DNA of 64,000 bases from an uncultured Mucilaginibacter sp. (GTDB taxonomy: Bacteria; Bacteroidota; Bacteroidia; Sphingobacteriales; Sphingobacteriaceae), in NCBI GenBank assembly GCA_903866915.1, contig CAIPPO010000080.1, positions 1 to 64,000 on the forward strand. The letters are read 5' to 3'. The notes below the pieces were generated by a model that ran no database searches, was not told the DNA's origin, and saw only the letters and a program-made list of their open reading frames with translations. The translations under genes were made by a program, and so were the position numbers. Positions 35,580 to 44,797 of this stretch are shown in pieces; within the stretch, counting starts at the first letter, position 1, and each line of letters opens with the position of its first letter.

Positions 35580-36566
35580 ATGAAAATTATCGTAACAGGT
35601 TCTTTAGGGAATATCGGCAAACCGCTAACCAAAGCGTTGGTGCAAGAGGGTCACCAGGTAATCGTAATCACCTCTAAACAAGCAAAGAAAAACGAAATTG
35701 AAGATTTAGGAGCTATAGCTTCCATAGGCACCATAGACGATGTTGCCTTCCTCACTAAAACATTTATCGGGGCGGATGCAGTTTATACGATGATGCCACA
35801 ATTCAATTCAAAAATGGCAGAAGATCCAAATTTTGAAGCCCGGGACGAGGCAAAGAGACTATGTACAAATTATGCCGACGCTATTAAAGCTTCTGGTGTA
35901 AAACGCGTTGTTCACTTAAGCAGCATTGGAGCTCATTTAGAAAAAGGGAATGGTCTGCTTGCTTTTCATTTTTATGCCGAGCAAATACTTAAACAACTAC
36001 CGGCAGACATTGCCATCACTTTCATGAGGCCTGTAGGTTTCTACTATAACCTGTTTGATTTTATGGATATCATAAAAGGACAGGGCTTTCTGAAAGGCTT
36101 TGTTGGTAAAATAATGGCCTTGCGCTTTTATGGTTTATCGGGTCTTTTACAGGGTAAAAACGGATTGATCCTTTCTAATTATGGCGGAGAGGATAAAATG
36201 CCCTGGGTTTCTCCAAAAGATATCGCATCTGCTATAGCTGAGGAACTAGTTTTACCCGCCAATGGCATAAAAGTACGTTATGTAGCAAGCGAAGAACTAA
36301 CTTGTAATCAAATAGCAAGTGTTATTGGCGAGGCTATTGGCAAGCCTTATTTAAAATGGGGCACCATCAGCGACAAACAGATGATGAGCGGTTTAAAGCA
36401 GTTTAACGTGCCGCTGCACCTTGCAAACGATATCACAGAAATGAATGCAAGTATGCGCAATGGCGGTATTTTATTTAATGATTACTACCAGAACAAGCCA
36501 GTATTAGGAACAGTTAAAATGAAAGATTTTGCAAAAGATTTTGCTGTAGTTTATAACCAGAAATAA
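35580..36566 (+). CDS. NmrA-like NAD(P)-binding oxidoreductase
   Basis: 328 aa beginning MKIIVTGSLGNIGKPLTKAL, a GxxGxxG Rossmann start of the atypical SDR/NmrA branch. The rest keeps VVHLSSIGAHLEKGNGLLAF (family HLSS motif with altered Tyr/Lys site) and TFMRPVGFYYNLFDF. Likely a quinone or nitroreductase-like or sensor protein rather than a classical dehydrogenase. It is 12 bp upstream of an AraC-family gene, so the two form an operon. Confidence 0.85.
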   Translation: MKIIVTGSLGNIGKPLTKALVQEGHQVIVITSKQAKKNEIEDLGAIASIGTIDDVAFLTKTFIGADAVYTMMPQFNSKMAEDPNFEARDEAKRLCTNYADAIKASGVKRVVHLSSIGAHLEKGNGLLAFHFYAEQILKQLPADIAITFMRPVGFYYNLFDFMDIIKGQGFLKGFVGKIMALRFYGLSGLLQGKNGLILSNYGGEDKMPWVSPKDIASAIAEELVLPANGIKVRYVASEELTCNQIASVIGEAIGKPYLKWGTISDKQMMSGLKQFNVPLHLANDITEMNASMRNGGILFNDYYQNKPVLGTVKMKDFAKDFAVVYNQK

Positions 36567-36578
36567 CTAGATTGTAAT

Positions 36579-37499
36579 ATGGCGAATCAACCACCCTACC
36601 GGATCAAAACTATCAGTCAATACCATCGTATTCTTGATCTGCCGAAGCCCGAACATCCTTTAATAAGTGTGATCGATCTGGCGAGCTTTAAACAGGCCAC
36701 GATCAGCGAGCCTATAACATTGATCTATGACTTTTACTGTATTTCGCTGAAACGGAATATTAATTTTAAGCAAAAGTATGGTCAACAGCAATATGACTTT
36801 GACGAAGGGATAATGTCGTTCATAGCTCCCGGCCAGGTATTTGGGATAGATATCGATGAAGATTCAACATTAAAACCTACAGGATGGATGCTGCTCATCC
36901 ATCCTGACTTTCTATGGAATACTCCTTTGGCTCAAAAGATAAACCAATTTGAGTATTTCGATTATTCGGTTCATGAAGCACTTTGCTTATCACAAAAAGA
37001 AGAAAGCATCATCAATGGTGTCATACAAAACATCGAGCAGGAATACCATTCAAATATTGATAAATTAAGCCAGGGTATCATTATTGCCCAATTGGAGGTA
37101 TTGCTCAATTATTCAGAAAGGTTTTATCAGCGTCAATTTATAACCCGGAAAATAAGTAACCACAAGATACTTGAAAGTTTAGAGCACATTCTGAATGAGT
37201 ATTTCGACAAAGGCGATCTGATAAAAAACGGTCTTCCAGGCGTTAATTATATTTCAGAAAAGCTAAATGTGTCTCCAAATTATTTGCGCAGTTTGCTCAA
37301 AACCTTAACAGGTTTAAACACACAACAGCACATTCACGAAAAATTAATTCAAAAGGCAAAAGAAAAATTATCAACCACAGATTTGTCTATCAGCGAAATT
37401 GCCTATGCGCTGGGTTTCGAACATTCGCAGTCATTCAGCAAATTGTTCAAAACAAAGACTAACCTTTCGCCCTTAGAATTCAGGCAGTCGTTTAATTGA
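36579..37499 (+). CDS. AraC-family transcriptional regulator
   Basis: 306 aa: an N-terminal cupin-like region (about 25-170, FDEGIMSFIAPGQVFGI) and a C-terminal AraC double HTH (about 225-305; NYISEKLNVSPNYLRSLLK, ISEIAYALGFEHSQSFSKLFK). Its start lies 12 bp after the NmrA-like gene, so it probably regulates that operon autogenously; the inducer is unknown. Confidence 0.92.
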   Translation: MANQPPYRIKTISQYHRILDLPKPEHPLISVIDLASFKQATISEPITLIYDFYCISLKRNINFKQKYGQQQYDFDEGIMSFIAPGQVFGIDIDEDSTLKPTGWMLLIHPDFLWNTPLAQKINQFEYFDYSVHEALCLSQKEESIINGVIQNIEQEYHSNIDKLSQGIIIAQLEVLLNYSERFYQRQFITRKISNHKILESLEHILNEYFDKGDLIKNGLPGVNYISEKLNVSPNYLRSLLKTLTGLNTQQHIHEKLIQKAKEKLSTTDLSISEIAYALGFEHSQSFSKLFKTKTNLSPLEFRQSFN

Positions 37500-37637
37500 C
37501 GCTAAAATTGGATTTGCAAGGCCGAATAACCCTACACCGTAGGTCAAATTTTGTTAAATGAAAAAGCAGGCAGTTGTACTTTACCTGCTTTTTGGATGTC
37601 GTATTTCGAAATCGATATACTTGCCGTGATGGCAGTT

Positions 37638-37763
37638 CTAATAAAACAACTGACTGAACGAATCCAAAGGATTGTTGTTTTAAGCTTGATCGTCAAAACC
37701 TTTAGCACTTGCAACAGCCACCTTTTTCAGCATCTTTTCTGCAAAAGGACTTAACGAATTCGA
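37638..37763 (-). pseudogene. Degraded fragment of the 39477-39893 exported-protein family
   Basis: On the minus strand the frame reads LSPFAEKMLKKVAVASAKGF, then a stop, then NNNPLDSFSQLFY and a stop. The last part matches the C-terminus of the gene at 39477-39893 (NNPLDSISQLFF), and about 40 bp of DNA around it is nearly identical in the two places. There is no start or signal peptide, and most of the body is missing. Best read as a decayed or partly deleted paralog. Confidence 0.5.
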
Positions 37764-37769
37764 GTTTAA

Positions 37770-38204
37770 TTATCCGTTGTAGTCCGGATCAAACTCTACG
37801 ATCCATTCAATGCCGTATTTGTCTCTAAACATGCCAGCGTAGGTACCCCATGGACTATCGTTTATAGGTCCTTCAATCGCGCCGCCTGCCGACAAACCGT
37901 TAAATATTTTGTCAGCTTCTTCGCGACTTTCAGCACTAACAAATATTTTTGACCTGTTTTCACTTTCGCTTACGCGCCCTATAAAATCGGGAACATCATT
38001 GGCTACTAACATGTTATGTGTGCCAATTGGCAAAGCAATCTGCATGACCTTGTTTAGTTCATTTTCAGGAATTGGAAAATCATCACTAGCAAGGTCCTTG
38101 AAACGGATGATTTTTTTAAATTCTCCGCCAAAAACCGATTTGTAAAATGTGAATGCTTCTTCAGCATTTCCGTTAAAGTTGATCCAAGGGTTAATTGTTC
38201 TCAT
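37770..38204 (-). CDS. VOC-family protein (PhnB-like glyoxalase fold)
   Basis: 144 aa with the PhnB/3-demethylubiquinone-methyltransferase-like VOC pattern: NPWINFNGNAEEAFTFYKSVFGGEF, VMQIALPIGTHNMLVANDVP, EADKIFNGLSAGGAIEGP, SPWGTYAGMFRDKYGIEWIVEFD. It is probably a cytoplasmic metal-dependent or scaffold protein of unknown substrate. It is downstream of the ArsR-SRPBCC operon on the same strand, a common grouping in Bacteroidota. Confidence 0.88.
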   Translation of the reverse strand: MRTINPWINFNGNAEEAFTFYKSVFGGEFKKIIRFKDLASDDFPIPENELNKVMQIALPIGTHNMLVANDVPDFIGRVSESENRSKIFVSAESREEADKIFNGLSAGGAIEGPINDSPWGTYAGMFRDKYGIEWIVEFDPDYNG

Positions 38205-38247
38205 AATTTTAATTGTTAAATTGGAGGTGATTATTCTTTGATGTATT

Positions 38248-38742
38248 TTATGCTAAAGTTGCCAACAGTAATTCCAGATTTTCCAACGTTGCCGTCATTC
38301 CGGCATTAAAGCCCATTTCTATCATCTTCTCCAGGCGGTTTCGCGATTCATTATAAATAGTTATATTCACTTTAGTCTTTCCGTTATTTTCACTAAAGGT
38401 GTAATTCCAGTCAGAACCCGGCAATTGGGGGTTTTCATGCTCGTCCGAAAAAGTGTTATATGTTTTAAAATTTGTTTTCGGAGTAATGGAAGTAAAATTT
38501 TGAATTGACCAATGTTCTTGCCCATCGGGGCTGATCATCGCATAAAATCGCCTTCCACCTTCTTCAAAATTCATATATTTTGTTTTGGCGCGCATAGGTG
38601 CGGGGGCTCCCCATTGGTCCAGTAATTCTGCTTTTGTAAAAGCATCCCATACTAACGACTGGCTGGCTGCAAATTCCCTGATTATATAAACCGTTTTCGC
38701 AGCTTTGTCAACGTTAAAATCAAATTGCAAGTTGTTGCTCAT
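38248..38742 (-). CDS. SRPBCC-family protein (AHSA1-like)
   Basis: 164 aa with the AHSA1 pattern [28 protein letters not shown]-like start (residues about 18-46), [18 protein letters not shown], and [13 protein letters not shown] at the end. A small-molecule-binding helix-grip fold; the ligand is unknown. Its ATG shares one base with the stop of the ArsR gene (TAATG), so translation is coupled. Confidence 0.9.
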   Translation of the reverse strand: MSNNLQFDFNVDKAAKTVYIIREFAASQSLVWDAFTKAELLDQWGAPAPMRAKTKYMNFEEGGRRFYAMISPDGQEHWSIQNFTSITPKTNFKTYNTFSDEHENPQLPGSDWNYTFSENNGKTKVNITIYNESRNRLEKMIEMGFNAGMTATLENLELLLATLA

Positions 38743-39059
38743 TACTTCTTGTCTTTAATATTCGCTAATAGTTCATCGAGTTGGTTAAATTGAATTTCCC
38801 ATTTTTGTCGGAATTGTGCTACCCAATCGTCAAATTCCTGCATCTTTTTGGCATTAAAGTGATAATAGATTTCCCGTCCGCTTTGTTCGGGCTTAATTAA
38901 CTCGCACTGGTGTAAAACTTTAATATGCTTCGATACAGCCTGCCGACTCATATCAAATTTTTCGGCCATGGCATTTGGTGTTAACGCCTGAAAGGCAATT
39001 AAAGCTAAAATAGCTCTTCGCGTGGGGTCCGCAATTGCTTGAAATATGTCATGTTTCAT
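38742..39059 (-). CDS. ArsR-type winged-helix repressor
   Basis: 105 aa, autoregulator type: [49 protein letters not shown] (recognition helix), [14 protein letters not shown]. It has no metal-binding Cys pair, typical of ArsR regulators fused by operon to SRPBCC genes. Two palindromes lie 18 and 45 bp upstream of its start and probably are its operators. Confidence 0.93.
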   Translation of the reverse strand: MKHDIFQAIADPTRRAILALIAFQALTPNAMAEKFDMSRQAVSKHIKVLHQCELIKPEQSGREIYYHFNAKKMQEFDDWVAQFRQKWEIQFNQLDELLANIKDKK

Positions 39060-39076
39060 TTTGTAATATTAAATTA

Positions 39077-39119
39077 TGCAACCTTAAGGTTGCAAATATA
39101 TATGCAACTTTTTAGTTGC
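39077..39119. promoter_or_regulatory. Paired palindromic operators for the ArsR repressor
   Basis: TGCAACCTTAAGGTTGCA (39077-39094) is a perfect 18-bp palindrome. GCAACT-TTTT-AGTTGC (39104-39119) is a second copy with 6-bp arms. Both share GCAAC/GTTGC, centres are 26 bp apart, and they lie just upstream of the ArsR start at 39059. Confidence 0.75.
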
Positions 39120-39430
39120 GCAAATTTATTTTGAATTTCTTCCGAAATAAAAAACGTTGGCTAAAAATTGTTCATCTCAGCTCGCTTGCCTGGGCAATAT
39201 ACGCGGAGCTATTGGCGGGTGTTATTTGCCCGCTCATAAGTATTGAAAGTTACTTAAGTTATCGTGCCGGATTGGCAACCTACAAAGAAGACTTTATTAC
39301 CAGATACCTAATACCAGTAATTTACCAGGAAAGCCTCAGCATAAAAGTGCAATACCTGGTTGTGTTTTTAGTGGTTTGTATCAATCTGATTGCTTATAAC
39401 TGGCGTTGGAAGCAAAAATTGGGCGGGTAA
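39116..39430 (+). pseudogene. 5'-truncated DUF2784 membrane protein gene
   Basis: A 104-codon frame whose only upstream start is a TTG at 39116, inside an ArsR operator palindrome. The protein keeps the DUF2784 core (LSSLAWAIYAELLAGVICPL, SIESYLSYRAGLATY, DFITRYLIPVIYQE) but lacks the usual first TM helix, which should precede it. The missing 5' part lies where the ArsR promoter region now starts, so the gene appears cut by a rearrangement. It could still be expressed from the TTG, so pseudogene status is likely but not certain. Confidence 0.55.
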
Positions 39431-39476
39431 AATTGCCGCTGGGTTTATTAGAACAGACCCAGCGACAAAAGCATAT

Positions 39477-39893
39477 TTAGAAAAATAACTGACTTATCGA
39501 ATCCAAAGGGTTGTTGGTTTTAGGCTTCATTCCCATAAATTTTTGCAACTGGCTTTTTAGCAAAATGCCAGCAAGTTTACTTTTTAACGTTGCAAACAAG
39601 GAGCTTTGTTTTTGTGTATAGGATGCCGGGGCACTTTGTTGCAGGTTAATGATTTGCGATTTGCTGGTTAGGTAATTGGTTACAGCGTCTGTTACACCAG
39701 GTTTTTGTGCAGCTGTAAGTTTCAAACCCGGACTTAGTTTACCCATAATTGATGAGGCCAAACTCGATACATCAAAACCCTGAGCCGTTGCTACGCTTTT
39801 AGCTTTGTTCAGCAGATCGCCAACCTGGGCGTGGGATGATTTGCTGATCATAAGGCCAGCTAAAATGATTAAGGTTACAATTGTTCTTTTCAT
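39477..39893 (-). CDS. Small exported protein, unknown function
   Basis: 138 aa with a signal peptide (MKRTIVTLIILAGLMISKSSHA). The mature part is helical (LLNKAKSVATAQGFDVSSLA, LTAAQKPGVTDAVTNYLTSK) and ends NNPLDSISQLFF. Helix spacing resembles small DUF2780-like periplasmic proteins, but no firm family is recognised. A degraded relative of its C-terminus lies 1.8 kb away at 37638-37763. Confidence 0.7.
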   Translation of the reverse strand: MKRTIVTLIILAGLMISKSSHAQVGDLLNKAKSVATAQGFDVSSLASSIMGKLSPGLKLTAAQKPGVTDAVTNYLTSKSQIINLQQSAPASYTQKQSSLFATLKSKLAGILLKSQLQKFMGMKPKTNNPLDSISQLFF

Positions 39894-40131
39894 AAATTTT
39901 TTTCTTCAAAATTAGAAATTGGATTCCTAAAACCAAGTTGCATTATTCCGGAAATTGCCCTAAACATTTACCGATGCTGCATAATGGCATTTTGAAAACC
40001 TATTAAACACAAAATCATCAGGCAATTATCGCGGCAGCTTTCTTCTAATTTGAAGAAGGGGACGTATTATTAGTCGATATTTTATATTATTATTACTTAT
40101 TGAAACGAAGAAGCCGCCTGAACTCCCCAAT

Positions 40132-41910
40132 ATGCAACCAAATCAAGATCACAATTCAAAAAGATCATTAGTTCTTATTATTGGCGCTTCTACCCTGGGC
40201 GCGCTTTTCGAATTTTATGATTTTTATATTTTTGGAAGCCTTGCTACGATCATCTCTACAAAATTTTTCCCTTCAGGAAATCCAACAGCGGCCTTTTTAG
40301 CAACACTGGCAACATTTGCCGCCGGTATGCTGGTGCGTCCCTTTGGTGCCCTGTTTTTTGGTCGTTTGGGAGATCTGATCGGGCGAAAATTTACATTCAT
40401 GCTAACGATAGTGCTTATGGGAGGTGCAACCTTTGCCATTGGCCTTACACCGACTTATCAAACAATTGGTTTCTGGGCTCCAATTATCGTACTTATGCTA
40501 AGAATCTTGCAGGGACTGGCCATTGGCGGCGAATTTGGCGGCGCTGCAACGTTTGTGGCCGAGCATTCGCCAGCGAATAAACGGGGATTTCTGACATCCT
40601 GGATAACATTTACGGGCGGTTTCGGCATTGTGGTTGCATTTGCGGTTATCATGGCAACAAAAAATTCCATGTCATTGCCAGATTGGGAGAGCTGGGGCTG
40701 GCGTATTCCTTTCCTTGTTTCCAGCATATTGGTAATAATATCGGTTATTATCAGGAAAAATATGTCGGAGTCGCCTTTGTATGCAAAAGCTAAGGCCGAA
40801 GGCAAAACGTCGCGCAACCCTTTGAAAGACTCTTTTGGTAATAAGGAAAATTTAAAGATAGTGTTGTTAGCCATCTTCGGATTAACCATCGGAATTGGCG
40901 TTGTAGGTTATTCTACAACATTTTTTCTTCAAAGTTTCATGGTCAAATTTATGTTTGTTGATTATGACCAGGTCAACCGGCTATTAATTATTGGTATAAC
41001 CTGCGGCACTCCGCTTTACATGTTCTTTGGTTGGCTGTCCGATCGTGTCGGTAAAAAGCCAATATTGATGATAGGTCTGTTTTTAGGGATATTTGGCTTC
41101 CGACCGGTTTTCGATCTGATTTACCAAACTGGTGATCTTCAAAAAAAAGTGGAGAAATCAGCTGCTATGACCGTTAATGTAAAACAACAAAGTTTGCCTG
41201 ATAAAGATCAGCTAACGATAACTTCAACACAGCACTTTTATACCGATGGCACTATAGTAACTGAAATAAAAAAGCAAACGCTTCATATTATTAAACCTGA
41301 TATTTCAAAAGTTATAAAACTTAGCGATGCCGACGAGCGAAAGGTTGTTTTTTTTGTATTTCTGCTAATGATCGTAGTCTCAATGGCTCATGGTGTCTGT
41401 GCTGCATTTTTAGTCGACATGTTCCCATTAAAGATCCGTTATACCTCCTTGTCGCTGCCTTATCATATAGGTTTTGGTATTTTCGGTGGCCTGGCCCCGG
41501 TAATATCAGCTTATTTAATAGCCAGAGCCCATTCGGACAACAGTCCGGATTATTACCTCGCCGGCTTGAACTATACAATTATTATGATGTGTATCAGCCT
41601 GGTGATAGGAACTTTATACCTCAGGGAAAACATTTTCGAGCAGGTGAAGCCTGTAAAAAATCCAGCTAACATGAACAAGCTCAAAAGAATGCTTGGTTTT
41701 GTTTGGATATTGCTTGGGCTAATTTTTGGTTATTTAGGAGTTGTTGCGCTAGGTATTCCAAAAATAAGATCGGGCAAGCCAGACGACCTGATATTTGGCG
41801 TTCTGGTATTGTTTGTAGTTACGCCTACCATAACCACGGGCTTGATAACTTTTGGAAAGTATGCCTTACAAGGAGAATATGATGATGTGGCCCTGCCTGG
41901 AAATGGGTAA
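40132..41910 (+). CDS. MHS-family MFS transporter with large periplasmic insertion
   Basis: 592 aa, longer than usual ProP/ShiA-type transporters (about 430-550). It has 12 core TM helices: LGALFEFYDFYIFGSLATI start, GRLGDLIGRKFTFM (motif A), GLAIGGEFGGAATFVAEHSP, and WLSDRVGKKPILMIG before TM9. An insertion of about 65 polar residues (about 335-400; DLQKKVEKSAAMTVNVKQQ to LHIIKPDISKVIKL) lies between TM9 and TM10, which faces the periplasm. Two further hydrophobic segments follow near the C-terminus (LKRMLGFVWILLGLIFGYLG). Probable proton-coupled uptake of a carboxylate, betaine or similar solute. Confidence 0.9.
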   Translation: MQPNQDHNSKRSLVLIIGASTLGALFEFYDFYIFGSLATIISTKFFPSGNPTAAFLATLATFAAGMLVRPFGALFFGRLGDLIGRKFTFMLTIVLMGGATFAIGLTPTYQTIGFWAPIIVLMLRILQGLAIGGEFGGAATFVAEHSPANKRGFLTSWITFTGGFGIVVAFAVIMATKNSMSLPDWESWGWRIPFLVSSILVIISVIIRKNMSESPLYAKAKAEGKTSRNPLKDSFGNKENLKIVLLAIFGLTIGIGVVGYSTTFFLQSFMVKFMFVDYDQVNRLLIIGITCGTPLYMFFGWLSDRVGKKPILMIGLFLGIFGFRPVFDLIYQTGDLQKKVEKSAAMTVNVKQQSLPDKDQLTITSTQHFYTDGTIVTEIKKQTLHIIKPDISKVIKLSDADERKVVFFVFLLMIVVSMAHGVCAAFLVDMFPLKIRYTSLSLPYHIGFGIFGGLAPVISAYLIARAHSDNSPDYYLAGLNYTIIMMCISLVIGTLYLRENIFEQVKPVKNPANMNKLKRMLGFVWILLGLIFGYLGVVALGIPKIRSGKPDDLIFGVLVLFVVTPTITTGLITFGKYALQGEYDDVALPGNG

Positions 41911-41972
41911 TTGACCAAACAAAGAAGCCTCGACATGCATTAAGCTATTCCCTTATTTACAATGGCTTCCTG

Positions 41973-43145
41973 CTATAAATAACTCAGCCACCATTTGTCT
42001 TTATTATTTTGTTTATAGGTGTCAAATGCCTTACACATTGGGTAAAGCGCAACAACGACAAGAAACCAGATCAGGTATACTACCCCCAGGTTATATCCAA
42101 AACCTTTTAATGCTTCAACTCTGAATGGTAATGCGGGTAAAACCATTTTTTGCCAACCAAAACCTGTCAATTCGGCAACAATGAGGGCTAAAAAATGAAT
42201 CAGATAGATGTGAATGATATAAAAGAAAAACGGAACTCTGCCAAATACACTAAAGAAATTTACAACGCTGCCTTTTAGTTTTTCGGTATTGGCTAAAAAC
42301 AGTAAAGTGCCGCCCAACGTCACCAATAGAAACGAAAGTGATGGTGGATATTTGGATAGGTTAAAAAATGAATATATGGTTTGCTGTAAGTTACCATAGT
42401 CTCCCCAGGGCACTAAATTGCCATAAATATTTACCCCGCGTAGTACTGCAAAAAATAAAATGGCTGCGATGCCAATGATGTTGAATAGTTTCCTTCGTTT
42501 TGAGGGGTCGTAAGTTTTGTCATAAAATGAACCAAACCAGTAGCCTAAAGACATCACTGCAACCCAGGGTATAATGGGGTAACCAGCTCTTAAAATGTGG
42601 TCAGGTGTAGTCAAAAGCACTTTACGTTCATGTAAAAAAATCCAAAGTATATTGTTGCCGAAGTGAATATTGTCAAGCAAGTTATGCCCGAATATTAACA
42701 GGCAACTAAAAAGGAGAATCAATTTTTTGGGAAGATGTATCAGCCCTGCTAAAATGATCATGCTGATGCCTAAAGACCATATAACCTGAAAATGGACAGA
42801 CTTGAAAGTAATATCAAAGCACCACCCGAAATCCATAATAACAAGTTCAACAAAAACCAGCCAAAGCCCACGTTTAAATAAGAAGGCGGATAATTGGGCC
42901 GGAGTTTTTCTTCTGCCAACTATAAATGCAGAAACACCTGCAAGAAATGAAAATGCAGGCGCACAAAAGTTTGTGAGAAATCTTGTCAGAAAAAGTGGAA
43001 AGGTTGTGAGAGCCGGGTCGGTTGGGTCAAAAAAGTAAGATGAATAATGAAAATAGTCTCTGACATGGTCAAGTGCCATGATAACGATCACCAGGCCTTT
43101 TAAAACGTCAAGCGATGCAATTCTGTTTTTTGCCAGGGAGGTCAT
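41973..43145 (-). CDS. DUF1624/heparan-glucosaminide acetyltransferase-like membrane protein
   Basis: 390 aa with about ten TM helices. The start RIASLDVLKGLVIVIMALDH and the FLTNFCAPAFSFLAGVSAF segment match the DUF1624/HGSNAT-like group (related to membrane acyltransferases). A His in ALDHVRDYF is the kind of conserved residue seen in this superfamily. Function is likely transmembrane acyl transfer onto a glycan; the substrate is unknown. Convergent with the MHS transporter gene. Confidence 0.87.
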   Translation of the reverse strand: MTSLAKNRIASLDVLKGLVIVIMALDHVRDYFHYSSYFFDPTDPALTTFPLFLTRFLTNFCAPAFSFLAGVSAFIVGRRKTPAQLSAFLFKRGLWLVFVELVIMDFGWCFDITFKSVHFQVIWSLGISMIILAGLIHLPKKLILLFSCLLIFGHNLLDNIHFGNNILWIFLHERKVLLTTPDHILRAGYPIIPWVAVMSLGYWFGSFYDKTYDPSKRRKLFNIIGIAAILFFAVLRGVNIYGNLVPWGDYGNLQQTIYSFFNLSKYPPSLSFLLVTLGGTLLFLANTEKLKGSVVNFFSVFGRVPFFFYIIHIYLIHFLALIVAELTGFGWQKMVLPALPFRVEALKGFGYNLGVVYLIWFLVVVALYPMCKAFDTYKQNNKDKWWLSYL

Positions 43146-43343
43146 TGGTTGGTATTATTATTTTTGATGATTGCCTGATCGCCATGTCATTGTAGGGTTT
43201 CAGCTAATACGTAAACGTATATTATTGTAGGCTATAAAGCAAAAAATAAAACTGAAGACCATTCGTTGTTCCGGATTTGAAATCCCTGAACCATCGTAAT
43301 CGGGATTGAAAATCCGCACCAACGTGAAAAAGCGTATAGAAAA

Positions 43344-44072
43344 CTAAAGGTAAAGCTGCACCATTTTTCGCCAGTTGCGCGGGTTATGTGCATAGCCTTG
43401 CCATTTATAAAATTGGTGGCGTATGCCTTTCCAGCCCAGCGTTTCGCTAAATTCATAGTTATCTTCCATAAAGGGGTCGGCTTCACCAATGGCGAACAGC
43501 ATGTCCAGACGGCGAATGTTACCGAGTAACCATTCGTCATACATATTCGCCATAAACTGCCGGGGCATATTAAAATAAATATTCTCGTTATAGTAACCGT
43601 CAAACAGGTCGCGGAAATATTGAACCGAGCGGGTAAGGTCGTACCTGCCGCTCATGCAAACTAATTTTTTAAAAAAGTAGGGGTATTTGAGCGCAATATT
43701 GGCGGCATGGTAAGCACCCAGACTACAACCGGCTGACACGAAATCATTATCCGATTTTCTAGTACGCATCAATGGTAGTACTTCATTAATAATGTATTGC
43801 TCGTATTGAAGATGCCGGTTGATCTTTGCCTCGGGATGCAGCCATCCATTGTACAAACTCTCGCAATCTATACTATCAACACAAAAAAGCTGTAATTCAC
43901 CCCGATCTATTCGGTCGGCGAGGGCAGAAATAATACCCCAGTTCTCATAGTCATAAAAACGGCCCATACGCGGTGGAAAAAACAATACCGCCCTCCCGGC
44001 ATGACCAAACACCAATAGCTCCATATCACGTCCGAGGTGATGACTATACCACCGGTGATATTCCCTGTTCAT
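43344..44072 (-). CDS. Alpha/beta-hydrolase esterase (putative esterase family)
   Basis: The ATG at 44072 (MNREYHRWYSHHLGRDMELL) is preferred over a TTG at 44078; about 242 aa. An esterase-D/Fes-like fold: FVSAGCSLGAYHAANIALK holds the nucleophile elbow G-x-S-x-G (Ser in GCSLG), followed by VCMSGRYDLT, and the late GYAHNPRNW region may supply the His. No signal peptide, so probably cytoplasmic. It lies 64 bp downstream of the SGNH hydrolase gene on the same strand, so the two likely form an operon. Confidence 0.87.
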   Translation of the reverse strand: MNREYHRWYSHHLGRDMELLVFGHAGRAVLFFPPRMGRFYDYENWGIISALADRIDRGELQLFCVDSIDCESLYNGWLHPEAKINRHLQYEQYIINEVLPLMRTRKSDNDFVSAGCSLGAYHAANIALKYPYFFKKLVCMSGRYDLTRSVQYFRDLFDGYYNENIYFNMPRQFMANMYDEWLLGNIRRLDMLFAIGEADPFMEDNYEFSETLGWKGIRHQFYKWQGYAHNPRNWRKMVQLYL

Positions 44073-44136
44073 AGGCAAACCTATTTAAGGGCAAAAATCC
44101 GGTTCTAATATTAACCAGACAGCAAAAAACGGTTAA

Positions 44137-44733
44137 CTAAATATTATTTAACAATGAGTTTTGAATGATGTTTGTCCAAAGTTGGTAGCCTTGTTTGCTG
44201 AGGTGGAGACCGTCGTTTTCAAAATATTCAGCTTTAGGATAGCCGTTTTCATTGAGCATAGCGCTATAAATATCTATCCAGGTCCAGTTGGGGTGATTGT
44301 TTTTAATTTCAGCCGATATCAATCCATTTGTAAAACTGAACTGACTAACCTGGTTCCACCGGCAGATGCTTGGCTTTAATGAGATGAAATAACAAGGCAG
44401 GGGACCGAAGCGTTTGTTTACCCTTTCAGTAAATTGCTGGAAGAAGAGAAATATCTCTTCGGGATGCCGGCCATCGCCAAGGTCGTTATCTCCGGCATAA
44501 AGAATTAGTCTTTCGGGTTGATAGCCAACCATAACCCGATCGAAGAACCAGGTACAGACAGCCAGTGTCGAGCCGCCAAAACCAAGGTTGATTGGCTTAA
44601 AGCTACCAAAATCAGTTGCCAGACTATCCCATAACCTGATAGAAGAACTACCATAGAAAAGGGTTTGCGGCTGGTAGTTTATTTCGGCGTGCAGCTTTTC
44701 CAGGCGTTTTATTTCCTCTTCATACCAAAACAT
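44137..44733 (-). CDS. SGNH/GDSL-family hydrolase
   Basis: 198 aa with block I TLFYGSSSIRLWDSL (Ser), block II LGFGGST (Gly), block III LYAGDNDLGDG (Asn) and block V EYFENDGLHLSKQGYQLW (Asp and His catalytic pair). Acts as an esterase or lipase on acylated carbohydrates or lipids. No signal peptide, so presumably cytoplasmic. Upstream of the alpha/beta esterase gene by 64 bp. Confidence 0.92.
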   Translation of the reverse strand: MFWYEEEIKRLEKLHAEINYQPQTLFYGSSSIRLWDSLATDFGSFKPINLGFGGSTLAVCTWFFDRVMVGYQPERLILYAGDNDLGDGRHPEEIFLFFQQFTERVNKRFGPLPCYFISLKPSICRWNQVSQFSFTNGLISAEIKNNHPNWTWIDIYSAMLNENGYPKAEYFENDGLHLSKQGYQLWTNIIQNSLLNNI

Positions 44734-44765
44734 TTCTTACCGGTATTAATTATAGTAACCTTTAA

Positions 44766-44796
44766 AACAAAAAGCCCCACGGGCGTGTGGGGCTTT
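44766..44796 (-). terminator. Terminator downstream of tRNA-Asn
   Basis: AAAGCCCCAC / GTGGGGCTTT (44771-44780, 44787-44796) with a 6-nt loop directly after the tRNA 3' end on the minus strand, followed by TTGTTTTAAA in that sense. Confidence 0.85.
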
Positions 44797-44797
44797 G

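Noticed and set aside
37551-37754. 67-codon + strand frame
   Set aside because: It runs antisense to the decayed paralog fragment and has no protein-like features.
43232-43603. 123-codon minus-strand frame
   Set aside because: It overlaps the esterase gene in another frame and lacks conserved motifs.
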